From assembly GCA_014885115.2 (NCBI GenBank), contig WKLE02001558.1, positions 35,644 to 71,969 of the forward strand: 36,326 nucleotides of DNA, read 5' to 3'. The stretch is from Asterionellopsis glacialis. Lineage: Eukaryota; Bacillariophyta; Plagiogrammaphyceae; Rhaphoneidales; Asterionellopsidaceae. Positions 1 through 10,786 of this stretch are shown in pieces. The notes beneath the pieces were generated by a model. The model worked only from the letters and a program-made list of their open reading frames with translations. It did not search any database and was not told where the DNA came from. Numbering within the stretch: position 1 is the stretch's first letter; each line of letters begins with the position of its first letter. The position numbers and the translations under genes were made by a program.

Positions 1-2
1 CC

Positions 3-968
3 ATGGCGACTATGGCTGCAACTCGTTCCCTACTGACAGGCACTGCACGTCGTACCAATTTTATCAAGACCGCACGAGCAGCATGTTTCAGTACCAACGA
101 AAATCATGACACAAAGGGGGTCATGGCAAAAATTTGGGATAAATATTCCTTCTCAGGACAATCGAGAAGGATTGAAATGGGTGAACGCCTCTTTCGAGCA
201 GCTCAAGAACGTACCAGCGATCCGTAAGTTGAAGTTGTAATCTGGTCCTGTGTAAATTAGGAACTACGCGCAGCATTTCATTGACTAACTTTCATGTTTT
301 AATGGTGTATTGTAATGTCAAACAGTACATGGTATGGTAGTGGCAGGATTGGGCGAGAATTTCGTCCTCGGCATGCAGTATTAACAATGCATCTCTGGTT
401 TTTACATAAACGTCTAGTTGCCGACAAAGTGGACCCGAGCTTTTGTTTAATGATTCAGGAAGAATTATTTGATATTCTTTGGCATGACACAAAGGTTCGA
501 ATCCGTGCGGAAGGAGTAGCCGAACTTACGGTGAACAAACATCTTAAGGATGTACAACAATACACTTTTCAACACTTGACCCATTATGATCATTGTTACA
601 CAGAACTTTTGGACAAACCTAAGGAACGATTCGAAACTTTGGGTGGACTTGTCTGGAGGCACCTTCTTCTTCAAGATGAGGAGGCACCCGATGATCTTAT
701 TAAGCGTTTGGCTCACTACATTGAATATCAACACAACAATATTTGTTCAGATCTTCCCGATGAATATTTTCACGAAGGTCGTATTGCTTGGGGTGACATG
801 CCAGACTTTTCAGGTATGCGTGACAATGCTGGAAAACCTTTGGACGACATCCCAAACCACCCCGATGATGTTCTTCCCAGTGGATGGATGAAAGCGATGG
901 CTGATAATGGTGATTCATATTACTGGAAACCAGACTCAATGCATTCTCAATGGGAGAGACCAGTGTAA
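3..968 (+). CDS. UQCC1: Ubiquinol-cytochrome c chaperone (UQCC1/CBP3 family) with C-terminal WW motif
   Basis: This is a mitochondrial assembly factor. UQCC1/CBP3 proteins help make and insert cytochrome b into respiratory complex III. I join exon 1 (3-223) to exon 2 (326-968) across a 102-nt phase-2 GTAAGT...CAG intron. This restores the family core 'WYGSGRIGREFRPRHA' and gives 287 aa. The Arg/Thr/Ala-rich start, with almost no acidic residues for about 30 aa, fits a mitochondrial presequence. The helical core continues through 'LHKRLVADKVD' and 'RRHLLLQDEE'-like segments (the latter reads WRHLLLQDEE here). After the core, residues about 257-287 look like a WW domain, with Trp261, an aromatic YYW block, Trp283 and Pro286. 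I do not know this as part of the yeast or human proteins. The ATG at 3 has good context, but it sits at the window edge, so an upstream start is possible. The family call is firm; the WW assignment is by eye. Confidence 0.88.
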
Positions 969-1437
969 ATTTATGTAATATTTTAAAAGGTTAATGTTAG
1001 AGTGCTTAATTTTTGATTCTTACGGTGCAGCCTTTCTTGAATTCACTTGTTAATAGAAAATATACCCTAAAGATTGCCGTCAAGGTGCACCGAGCAAACC
1101 CACGATGCCTGCACCATTTAGTCATTTTTCAAGAATGCATCCGACTTGTTGTACTCTCCATTATACTAGACCCTCATGTACGAGTCATGTGCGTGAATTA
1201 TCTAAGAGTGTCTTCTGTCCAGGTTCGTAGTAGCTCGGTAGGCATGGCGCAGAACGTTTTCTTTTTATCTGTTCATACTCGTAGGAGGATAACAAAATGA
1301 AATACTGAAAGAGAGCTGCGTATATGTAGGACTGGCAAACATATTTGAATTTTTGGTTTTTCTTCAAGAAACTTTTTCTGCCTTTTTGAAAGTGGTTTAT
1401 GTGTGAGCAGATACATTATTTGACCTTTATGTGCAAT
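969..1437. other. Intergenic spacer between convergent genes
   Basis: These 469 nt lie between the stops of the UQCC1-like gene (+) and the HMG-box gene (-). They should hold both 3' UTRs. I see no convincing ORF, RNA gene or repeat here. Confidence 0.6.
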
Positions 1438-2598
1438 TTAGCTATGTTGTAAATTTTGACCCGCTGGTGGATTCGATTGCTTTGAAGAAGATTCACCATT
1501 CAAAGATTGATCTGTTTCCCCCGCTTGTTTCTTTTTAAGTAATTGATCCCTCTTCCATTTCTCCAGGGAGATGAAATACACCCTTTTTTCCGCCTCAGCT
1601 AGCTTCTCAAAGGGATTACGTTCAGTCTCACCAAGAGAATTCCACTTATCAGCTACAGCCTTGGCCATGCCTCCAAATCCTATACCTCGACTAGTTGCGG
1701 AAGCGTTACCCTTTTTGGGACCCTTGTCTTTGATCATACGTTCACGTTCGGTACGAAAGAAAATGTTATATGCCGAAAGTGGCCTTTTGGGTTTATCTGC
1801 CGGTCGAGTCCACTTGCGAACCTTCTTTTTACCCCTTTTGTTTGAAGCTTTCGAGGCTGCATCAGTTCCCGCACTTGGTGCAGCTTTCGTTGTTGAATTT
1901 TTGCTGCCGCTGGTAGGAGGCGCATAATGAGGTTGGACGTCCCGTGCAGCGTTGCCATTTGCATATGCTAATGATCTGTGCTGAAGAACTTCATTGACTA
2001 CAGCTGAGTCAGCAGAGATACCCTTCTGGTCATTTTTTTTCGTAGGGTACGATGCTGGTTTCGTATCACGAGCACCGAGACCACAAGCAGCGATATTTTG
2101 CTGTAATGAATCAGACGACGATTGGTGCTCTACGTAACTTGCAGCCATAGCAATGAATTCGAGACCTGAAGGTCGACGTGGCTGTGCAGCAGATGCATGG
2201 CTAGCTTGTGAAGCCGCCTGAGTAACAGGAGCCGCAGTTGCCCCAATCATTAATCGTTTATTACCTTCCAACAACGGAATTGATGACTCCACACACAAAG
2301 TTGTTGAATTCTTTGATCTATCTTGTTTCGCTGCGTCTTGTACAAGAGGTTGATATCGCCTCGAAGACCCAGTGGGCTGATTCATTGCGATATCTTTTGC
2401 TTTATCCTGAAGACCATTGCTCCCATTAGAAACTTTCCCAGATATAGGACGATCCATAGTATTGTTAGATTGAGGTGTTACTTCATTAGCTGAGGAAAGG
2501 TGTGGACTCGTTGGAGATACAGTTCTTTTTTCGTCAGCTGTTTCATTCAAAGCTACTTTTTGAGAGGGATTCGCACTACGTTCATGGCCACCGTCCAT
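1438..2598 (-). CDS. HMG-box DNA-binding protein
   Basis: The protein is 386 aa from the ATG at 2598; the open frame begins a few codons earlier, at a non-ATG codon just after a stop. The first 250 residues are low-complexity, rich in Ser, Asn, Gln and Ala, with no domain I recognise. A basic patch (KRGKKKVRKW) precedes a single HMG box at about residues 268-345. The box opens with PKRPLSAYNIFFRTERERM and continues through 'MAKAVADKWNSL' and 'YFISLEKWKRDQL'. Known HMG boxes have this Pro-x-x-Pro-x-Ser-AYxxF start and a Trp in helix 2. The family bends DNA as chromatin or transcription factors, so a nuclear location is expected. The insert 'KKGNASATSRGIGFGG' between helices 1 and 2 is a loop style I associate with stramenopile HMG boxes. 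No intron is needed. The specific target or role is unknown. Confidence 0.85.
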   Translation of the reverse strand: MDGGHERSANPSQKVALNETADEKRTVSPTSPHLSSANEVTPQSNNTMDRPISGKVSNGSNGLQDKAKDIAMNQPTGSSRRYQPLVQDAAKQDRSKNSTTLCVESSIPLLEGNKRLMIGATAAPVTQAASQASHASAAQPRRPSGLEFIAMAASYVEHQSSSDSLQQNIAACGLGARDTKPASYPTKKNDQKGISADSAVVNEVLQHRSLAYANGNAARDVQPHYAPPTSGSKNSTTKAAPSAGTDAASKASNKRGKKKVRKWTRPADKPKRPLSAYNIFFRTERERMIKDKGPKKGNASATSRGIGFGGMAKAVADKWNSLGETERNPFEKLAEAEKRVYFISLEKWKRDQLLKKKQAGETDQSLNGESSSKQSNPPAGQNLQHS

Positions 2599-4075
2599 CG
2601 CATCCGATCTCAATAATTGTTAGAGGGACTTGATGCACATGGGACTGTAGATTACACAACAATAATTATTTTTTATACATAAATATCTGTGGCCAGAACA
2701 TTGATGGCTGGTTCCTGGAAAGAAATAGCACCACGTAGAATTGTACGAGTGACTCTCGTATCATACTGAACATTTATGTGATAGGTTTTATATAGTTTTT
2801 TAAATTTCTATTATTTTAGCCTCTAGTCCCAGTAGTAATTATCAAAACTAGAAATCAGAGAAAAATGACACCTGTCTTAATTAACACTATGAAGAAAGAA
2901 ATGCCCAATGAATTGATGAAACATAAACAGTCGTATCAATATATGTCTCATACAGAGCTGTACAGAGGATCCATAGTACTAACAGAAATTGAAATGAACT
3001 GTACTTATTCGATGTGTACCATAATGTACTTGATTGAATAACGTAAGGTAAAAAGGAACGAGGCAAGCCTCTAGGAAAACATGAGTTCGAGTCTTGTGCT
3101 TCACCGGCAGCTGCAACTGCTCTATTTCGGACGCTTTCGAAAGTTGAGGGTTAATAATATTATTCCTCTTCATTAGTGAAAAGTATCGTGAAAAATTGTA
3201 TCATAGATAAGTACTAGATCTTTTTCCACTTTATTGTAGTACAGAAACTGTACGTGGTACAACTATTTTCTTAGACTTGCAGTCTTGCTTCAAGTCAGAA
3301 ACACATTTCAATCTGTCATTCGCACCCAAACCCGTGATACAAATGTTACAGGATCTCTTGCATTCAGGACTACCATAAGTATGTAGAATTCTAAAAACGG
3401 TTCCGATTTTCGCAGCGATAAAAAATGTACTGTCTGTAGTGTATAGTCCTAGGCTACCTGTACCAGTAGATAGGGTTGGGAGATGAAGGTGATACCAGTA
3501 CTGCCGGTCGGTATGTAGGCCTACCTAGTATTTTTTAATAATAAAAACAACTACTACTGTCTTTAAAAGCGGCTCCATACGGTCGGACTAGTATTAAAAT
3601 TAAAGTACCTTTTACTGTCTGTAACCGTGGCCCGTCAGAGTTACCTCTAGTCTTAGATATTACCTGTACATATTGTACGCAGAACCAGTATCGTCTAGGT
3701 CCTACGTACTAGGACCTACCTAGGATCGACTGAGGCCCTTGCGGGTTAACATTCTTCGTGTAAGACAATTTTATTACAAAAAAGTCGATTTTGTGATTAG
3801 TTAGTACAGTATGAAGTCTACATGGTAATTTCTTTTTAAAATTTTGTCAGTATCATAATTATACGATATCCAGTGTAATCTTCCAGGACTAACCTTAATC
3901 TATCAGTAAAACCTTGGTACAACACTCGGAGGAGCAAAATGCACGGAAAGAATTTTCACGATAGATCCAGAAATTCTGGACAAATCAATGCCATGGCCAC
4001 AAAACGTTGAGGACCATCGGAACAAGACGATGACGTGAAAATTCCTTGGTAAAAGACACCGACTGTCAGGTTATC
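2599..4075. other. Long AT-rich divergent intergenic region
   Basis: These 1.5 kb separate the HMG-box gene (-) from the zinc finger-LRR gene (+), so they contain both promoters. No ORF here looks coding. The part from about 3240 to 3720 is unusually rich in short GTAC-containing words (CTGTAC, TACCTGTAC, TACTGTCTG, GGTCCTA), including one clear inverted repeat listed separately. An isolated T-loop-like match near 3090 was considered for a tRNA and rejected. Confidence 0.55.
3696..3718. repeat. Inverted repeat, 9-nt arms, 5-nt loop
   Basis: TAGGTCCTA and TAGGACCTA are perfect reverse complements separated by CGTAC. It lies in the GTAC-rich part of the divergent spacer, about 360 nt before the ATG at 4076. 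It could form a small hairpin or be a dyad binding site. Function is unknown. Confidence 0.6.
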
Positions 4076-7000
4076 ATGGGATCTTTCAAAGGCTCCAGCG
4101 AAAGCAATAAGGAAGGAGATTCGGATGATATCAACAGTCTTGTTCCCGTGAATAGATTACAGTCACCGTCAAGTGAAAAGCAGGAATCAGTCATCAAGGA
4201 CGAGGACGCCGCCGCTGTGACAGCCACTACCATGGAAATGTCTACTACGCAAGAAGCTGATCGCAAAAACGATGCTGAAGATACGCTTCCACGACTGGAG
4301 GAGGAAGTAGCCCTTCAACAATTGACCTTGCAATCATTGAGTAATAAAAAAAGACTGCTGGAATTACAAATTGAATTAGAACGGTCCAAAAAACGCAAAC
4401 ACGTCGCAAATTTAGAATCGCTACAAGCAAGGAAAAAGCAACTCGAAACTTCAAGAGAAACACACCTAAATCTATTCTATGGAGTGAAACGTCATCTAGA
4501 CAAATGCGAGGAGCGATATAAACGCATTATCCCATCAGGTTTAGATCTAGAACCCTCTGATATATTAGATGGAGGGGAGCGGATCGGTAATCAGATGGAG
4601 GGGAGTGAAAATGTTGTGACTTCTGTTGAAACTGCAGATATGCTTACTACTAGGGAGACTGGTGAACAAGATTCAGCTGTCAAAGGCAATAGTGTGGCAG
4701 AAGAATCTATTTCATTGGAACGGCAAACATCTTTGGCATCTATTCCCTTCTTACGTTCAGATCGAAGAGTTTTGAAGGAGTTTTGGTCATCTTCAACGAG
4801 TACCTGTGGTTTAACTACATTTATCCCGTTTATCGACTCATCGATTTTGATTCAAAAGATTATGAATATCCTTGCTTTAGAAACATTATCCCTGGAGAGA
4901 ACACACCCAAATGCATCGAAACACAGAGCTCAATCCATACTAGGTACCTGCTTGGATGTGTCATCCTACCGATCAAAGGCTTTACATCAATCAATACAGG
5001 GAATTGATGATACCACTGTGGGGTCTCTATCCAACGATGAAATGATACAAGTCGATGCGAATGTCATTCTATGTCCTTATGAACTTTCAGGTGAATGTGC
5101 TGACGTACATTGTCTATACCAACACACAAAGGAAAGGTCAGGGTTACCGAGTGGGTTTGCCGTGCCTAGAGAGTTCTTACCTTTACCACAGTTGAAGCTT
5201 CCAGCAGCTCCATTACCCCTATCCAAGGACAGAGAAGTGCATGCAATAGAAACACATGAAACTACCAGCAACTCAAGCCCCACAACTTTACCTAGGAACA
5301 AAAATGTTGATTTGTCCGAAGAAACATCTACAGAGCGTGTCAAACTCGATGGTGCAGAAGACAGCATGGAGGTTGTAGATGCTACTCAGTCGGATGTTGA
5401 AGAAGATTCTAAAAACCTATCAGATGAATCTGTTGAGATTGAAATTTCAGAAGAAAATACCTCACAACAAATAGAAGCCAAAGAGGACGACGCGGTTGTG
5501 ATCGACTGGGGGGAGAATCCCGACTTTATCGGGTTACCCGCCATTTCACCACCCGCCACGGAGACAACGAGTTCTGACGAAAGTAATAATACAATAAACG
5601 ATAACAAAGCGCTGCCTTGGGCGACATTTTGGTGGTCAAATGAAAAAGATACAGAGCGATTAAAAATCTTGAAGAGAGAGAAAAATGATTTCCATTCCCT
5701 CCTTGATACCTTGTATCTCATGGCAGGCTTCCAAGTTCGTCCGGCCACAACCTACGAGGACACAACCCATACACATGCTATAGACAAACCTAGAAGGGAT
5801 TGTCCAATAAACGATTTGGTCCTTTGTTTTGACCTGTCACAGCTACAGACAACTTCTGAAATTACTTCCTTTTGTGGTAGAGTAGTTGATTGCACACGAC
5901 TAATGATCCACGCAGGTAGATATGATATTTCAGAAGCATTGCACGAGACCGCGCAAAACGCAACCAACAGGTCTCGAAAATTGCTTGTTGTGCAAAAAAA
6001 TAGTTGCAAAGAATCAGATGAAAAAGAAACCTTATTGCTTGATATTCTCGACCTAGCATTGAACTATGTAAAGAGAGCCACGCAAGCTGCCCGAAACCAC
6101 AACTCAGATAAAAGGCTTTTTATTGCGTGCGAGACGGAGATGCAGATTGTACTGGCTGTTCTATCAGAGCATTTGCGCCTTGTGTCTATTATATCAGAAG
6201 ACGTGTCTTTGGAAGATAGTGATGAAATCAGATTTTACTCGGACGCCCTGAATTTTCTCGATGAGGCATTTAGCTCTACCTTTGACCGCAAGACACTGCA
6301 AAATGACCCTGGCTCATCCGCAAATCAAAACATGTTCGAAACAATCCTTCATCGCCTAAAAAGCATGCTGCATAATAACACTCCTTCAATGTCTCCGCTC
6401 GAATCCTTGATGAAGAAGGATTCAGAAGAAGAACGTGCGTTGGATGTGGTAACCAGCAGTATGCAACAATTGCTGGCAGATTTCCAACTAGGTCAATCAC
6501 TGTTGTCGAACCAATTTTCTCTTACAGAAAGTTCAACATTATGCGAAGGTTTACTTAAACCTTTGTTTTCAGAAGTAAGAAGTTTTCTCAAGCGCGAGGA
6601 ATCGAACGTAGTCGACGGCTCCATAAATCCACTTTTGCGAGTTGTTACACTAATTGGATATCTGTTCTTGGGGGTTGTTGAGATGTTTACAACGAATCCC
6701 TCTTCAACCATTCCTCTCGACCAGTATGGGAACGCTACTGTAACCGAAATTGATACATGTATATATCAATATTTACAACACTTGCTACGCGAAGTTAGAA
6801 GTTGCACTGGGGAAAAATCCAACGGACTGCTTGAATTAACTATATCGCCCCTTTGTTCGTTCAGCGTTTCATTGCCAACATGTCTTGGAGAGTACGCCAA
6901 GGCGCAGCACCGATTAGAGGTGGCCTTGGACATGAATGCATTCAAAATAGTGGAAAGGGGAAATTTCACTTTTGGAGTGCTCTCCGACTTGTTCTGGTCA

Positions 7001-8021
7001 AGCATTGTTCAACTGCGTGGATTGCTTCCGACTCCTGAACGCACGGGCAATGATGAAAATCCGCCTAAATTTACAATACCTGTGGACATTTTGAAAGAAC
7101 ACGAACTCATCTCCGAGCGAATAACAAGCTATGGGGTTCACTTAAACCATATATCATTGATAGGAGATTGGAATTTGATACGGGAATTGAATAATCCAGA
7201 CTCAATCTCGCATGATTCATTTCGCGAGTCTTGTTCTTCGTTGATTCGTAGCCTCTCTACAACTGAGACAAGTGCATCGGATAGGGAGGACAATTTGGTG
7301 TTCAATCTGAATCACGTCCCATTGAGAATTTGTCGCATGGAAGTGAAAGATACAGTGTCTGAGATGTCAGCAGTTCCTCTAAGCATTCTATTGTGTGGAA
7401 CATCGATTATGAATTTGCAGATGCAAGGATGTCGCTTGCAAAGTTTACCTCTTTCTTTCGGCATATATCTGGATCGCTTGCAGGTAGGAGAATTGTCCCG
7501 CATGCAGTCGAACGCATCTTTGATAGATTCGTCGGTGGTGTCATTACTGGATTTTCTTGTCAGTCGGTAGCTTTGATGATTTGTTATAATGCTATCGAGC
7601 ACAGTGATATGTGCCTCTCTACAGGTATGCGGGCTTTCTATGACCTCACTTTTTGAATTTTCTTCTTGTTTCTCTCTTTCAAACTCTCCCCTCTGCACTC
7701 TAGAATTTGGATCTTTCCAATAACAGTTTGGAATCTCTCCCTGATTCTATCGGCAAGTTAAAAGCCTTGTGCTACTTTGATGTTTCATCCAATCGTTTGT
7801 CTTTTATCCAGGATCAAGTTGGAAAACTACACAATCTGAAAAAGTTATATGCATCGAAAAATCAAATCACAGATATTCCACCTTCTCTATTAGGGTGTCG
7901 AATGCTCGAATTGTTGGATTTGAGGCATAACAAGTTGAAGAAATCACCACCACCTGAGCTTCCACTAAAACTTACAAAGCTAACAACATTACTTGTCGAT
8001 GGAAATCCAATTGAAAGATGA
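4076..8021 (+). CDS. ZFC3H1/Red1-type zinc-finger protein with C-terminal leucine-rich repeats
   Basis: Exon 1 (4076-7483) and exon 2 (7704-8021) join across a 220-nt phase-0 intron and give 1241 aa. The start is the ATG at 4076; the open frame itself begins 30 nt earlier at a non-ATG codon. In order: an acidic Ser/Glu-rich N-terminus; a probable coiled coil at about residues 75-155 with Lys/Arg/Leu/Gln heptads; and a Cys/His motif Cys333-x7-Cys341-x4-Cys346-x3-His350 ('CPYELSGECADVHCLYQH'). A long acidic tract and an uncharacterised helical region follow, and LRRs run from about 1112 to the end. The zinc-finger spacing and the 'YELSG-x-C' wording match what I recall of ZFC3H1 and fission-yeast Red1, which link polyadenylated nuclear RNA to the exosome. 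The join reads 'DRLQ|NLDLSNNSLESLP', which continues the LRR register exactly, so the intron is well supported. An RNA-decay role is inferred only from the finger. Confidence 0.8.
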
Positions 8022-8198
8022 CGAACAAGAGGGTAAGTACAACATTGGTAAGTTGCATCCGGCATTTTCTTGTCTAGCATAAAAGTTGGAGTCTGAACAA
8101 TCGAACGTTAAGGAATAAAAAACTTATAACTATGACTAGTTTAAGATTACTATAAGATTTCTAGAAGAAAAAAAAATTACGTCGTTCCATCGTTTCAT

Positions 8199-9014
8199 TT
8201 ACTGGAAAGACATCTGAGTACTCTCACGCTGGCAAGATTGGAGAGTTTCGTAAAGGAAGGCACATGCCTGTTGGTCACCCTTGTTCACCTGAAGACATTC
8301 AAAGAACATTTGCTTATCTTGAGCACAAGCTCCTTGAAGTTGTTGGTTTTGAGCAGCAGCTGCCATGGGTTCCTGTTGCTGCATTTCCACAACCTGCTGT
8401 TGTTCACCTTCACCACCAGAAAGAGCACCCGCGGCAGCACCAACGGCACGATGAGCAATTGCAGAACCAGTTCCGAAAGCCATACCCTGAGCAATAGTTG
8501 ATCCAATACCAGAAAGCATACCACCCGACTGTTGTGGCTGCATAGGAGCAGGAGTTGATGCAGGAGGAGCCTGACGAGCAGGGACCGAACGAGTAGGAGC
8601 TGCCTTCTTTTTGGAGCCAAATAAGCTACCGCCTCCACCGCCACGACGAGAACGCTGTTTTCATTTCAAAATTATAGAGTCGATTGGTCAGAGTGATAAA
8701 GGAGAAGAAAGGATGAAAGGTAAAAACGAATGAGAAAATTGTTGGATGAAACAATCAGATAAAAAATGAAGGTTCACATAGACCCGGGATTGAATCTTTT
8801 CTGCCATGTACGTGGATGCACGTACAGTCCACAGTACAAAACAGCCAACACCGTTGCATCTATCAAACCTTTCTGACCACTTTCAAACTAACGCATGAGA
8901 CATCGTCGAAAATCACCATTGCAAAAATAAAATCATAACATCGGTAAAGGGCCATTTGCATTTGAACAAAAAGAGATTAAAAGCAAAGCATTGAGAAAGC
9001 TAACTTACACCCAT
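8199..9014 (-). CDS. CHCHD2: Twin CX9C mitochondrial protein, CHCHD2/CHCHD10/Mix17 family
   Basis: Exon 1 is only ATG GGT (9014-9009). A 354-nt intron (9008-8655, GTAAGT...CAG on the minus strand) leads into exon 2 (8654-8199), giving 153 aa. The N-terminus is basic and Gly/Arg/Pro-rich (RSRRGGGGGSLFGSKKKAAP). A Gly/Ala-rich hydrophobic segment follows ('GIGSTIAQGMAFGTGSAIAH'), then a Gln-rich linker. The CHCH domain has Cys112-x9-Cys122 and Cys133-x9-Cys143. This order is that of CHCHD2/Mix17 proteins, which the Mia40 relay oxidises in the intermembrane space and which are linked to cristae and respiratory function. The two-codon first exon is inferred from phase and splice sites, but it fits the short basic start of the family. 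The gene is convergent with the zinc finger-LRR gene, 177 nt between stops. Confidence 0.85.
8807..8826. repeat. Inverted repeat inside the CHCHD2-like intron
   Basis: TGTACGTG and CACGTACA form 8-nt perfect arms around GATG. It lies in the middle of the 354-nt intron. The core contains both CACGTA and GTAC words, like other dyads in this window's noncoding DNA. It could be an RNA hairpin or an intronic factor site. Confidence 0.6.
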
Positions 9015-9380
9015 GTTGATTCTTCTTGTTTGCAAAAGACTTTCGAAACGTCGAAAGATTGTGAAACTTTGGATGAGCTTGCACTCTGTGTGGAGGAGGC
9101 GATCGTGTGTCGAATCGAGTCGATTCCTTTCTGAGCTGGAATCTACGAAAAGGACTACTGGCAAGCACGTAAACAACCATCTTCCTGCTTTTCAGATTTT
9201 TCTTCGATCCTCTAAAAAGGTTCGTCTGTCCGTTAACAAGTCTTGTTACTCTGTAAGCGCTCGCTTTCCGAAATAAAAAAAGTAGTCTGTAAGTCGTAGG
9301 TTTACCAAGGGATTGTTCCATGATGGATAGACACTACCCGGTATATTTTTTTGGAATATTTGCCGGATCACTTTTTTGTC

Positions 9381-9563
9381 TTAGAGAGCAAATGCATGAT
9401 CAAAAGTAGCAGGTCCAGTACTGTCTGTCGATGCAGATGCGGATCCATAATCATATATATTCTTCCTTGTTTTTCCATTTTGCGATTGGCGGGTTGCAAG
9501 TACTAGCAATGAGTATAACGAATCTAAAAAGACTTTTCTACAAAATTGTATTATTTGGCTCAT
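9381..9563 (-). CDS. Possible small protein, 60 aa
   Basis: A short ORF opens at ACCATGAGC (9563) and ends at 9381. It has a hydrophobic middle (LDSLYSLLVLAT), a basic stretch (GKTRKN) and a Ser/Ala/Thr-rich tail. I recognise no family. What supports it is context: a TATATAA-like box on the same strand near 9648-9654 lies about 85 nt upstream, and a perfect TGACGTCA lies at 9680-9687. Its start is divergent from the aldo/keto reductase gene. It could equally be a chance ORF or the last exon of a gene I cannot see. Confidence 0.3.
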   Translation of the reverse strand: MSQIIQFCRKVFLDSLYSLLVLATRQSQNGKTRKNIYDYGSASASTDSTGPATFDHAFAL

Positions 9564-9679
9564 GGTGGAATTTTTCAAAATATCTAGAGATAAACCTTTA
9601 ATTCATATTTTTTATTCGCAAACCATTGCAATTTTGCCACCAGAATTTATATATCCTTTTCACCGTAAAATAGGGGCTT

Positions 9680-9687
9680 TGACGTCA
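9680..9687. promoter_or_regulatory. CRE-like palindrome TGACGTCA
   Basis: This is a perfect 8-nt cAMP-response-element core followed by ATT. CRE-like TGACGT/ACGTCA elements bound by bZIP factors mediate CO2 response of a carbonic anhydrase promoter in the diatom Phaeodactylum, so such a site has precedent. It sits about 115 nt upstream of the possible small ORF on the minus strand and about 1.1 kb from the reductase ATG. Which gene it serves, if any, is inference. Confidence 0.4.
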
Positions 9688-10786
9688 ATTGTGAAACAAT
9701 ATGCAAGCTAACTTCCGGTCTCAAACAAATTCACAGACAAAGCTGTACTTTTGGTTCACATGGCATGGCCTGATGCCACATAATATTATACATTTGCATA
9801 ATCTACAAAATGATGCTTCATTCTGGTTTAAGTCAATGAAAACAAAGATTTGCACGCACGGTCCCTCTTCTATGCCCTTCTGGCCAAACTCGGATCTTGT
9901 AGTCTATTTTTTTACAACGGCGAATCTTCAACGTTTATATTTTTTGGTGTAGCCTTTGCGTCACCACCAATTATGTCGCTCCGCTTTCAATGTCCAAGAT
10001 ATTGTTAACAGTGTCTTTCATGTTGAAAGCCTCCTATCCTTGTCGACCTGTTACCAGGTACTGCAAGCATTTTTTGAAAATATTTGCCACATCATCATAA
10101 TTCTATGCGCGTATCTAAGAAAAAAGGTGAATGACGTGGAGGTACTTTGTATGAGCCTGTCAGACGCACACTTAATGGTACAGGAATTTTGCTTTGTATG
10201 CATTTCAATTGTATACTAAGGAATTGTTAAATCTACAGTTCGTGGGATAATTAAAGGAGTACACATTATTGTATATAGACTTGAACAACCGCCTAGTTTG
10301 TATTTTCGTCGTTCGCCGTAAATTAATGGACCAATGAGAATTGTTAAGTATGGCCGTCGCTCGTATCTGTTGTCAACTCGTTGACACCAGTCATATTGTA
10401 TTCAGCCATGTCGGCGAGGAAGGATCCCAAAAAGACAGAGATTCATACGTTTTCTCTAATACGATTGGGGGTTCAAAGCGTTCTTTGATGGCTCGCTTGA
10501 ACCTTTATCTGCTTCAACGTCTACGAGTACAAGTAAGTAGGTAATACCTCTCTGGAAAGAATCCAGTACAACCTACCGCTATCGAATGAAAATACTCGTT
10601 TGACCCGCTTTCTCAAAAACTGCTTAATACGCATTCTTTCTCAAAGAATCCATTGGAGGAAATATTCGAGCATTTGTCTCAAAGCAAACCAATAGATTGA
10701 CTTGATTTGCGTCACTTCGAAAGTTACATAGTGCATTCTTCGTTGCATACATCTTCTTTATTATTTCTTTTTAGAGTTTCAGGAAA
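9688..10786. other. AT-rich spacer upstream of the aldo/keto reductase
   Basis: About 1.1 kb with only short, compositionally random ORFs on both strands. I see no RNA gene. A pyrimidine-rich TTCTTTTTAG just before the ATG at 10787 resembles a 3' splice site, so a 5' UTR intron is possible. The remaining sequence (9015-9380) upstream of the CHCHD2-like gene likewise holds nothing I can name. Confidence 0.5.

Noticed and set aside
494..512. GGTTCGAATCC, a tRNA T-loop-like match
   Set aside because: It lies inside the UQCC1 coding exon and no cloverleaf surrounds it.
3080..3115. B-box-like AGTTCGAGTC suggesting a tRNA
   Set aside because: The T-stem needs several wobble pairs, and no matching acceptor stem, anticodon arm or A-box is found upstream.
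4046..4075. Earlier start for the zinc finger-LRR protein
   Set aside because: The in-frame codon at 4046 is TTG; the first ATG is at 4076. An upstream 5' exon cannot be excluded, but no acceptor stands out.
8655..9008. Intronic snoRNA
   Set aside because: Scanning the minus strand by eye found no paired C (RTGATGA) and D (CTGA) boxes with flanking complementarity.
9701..10219. Two plus-strand ORFs of 83 and 87 codons
   Set aside because: Composition looks random, no family is recognised, and there are no consistent splice joins to a neighbour.
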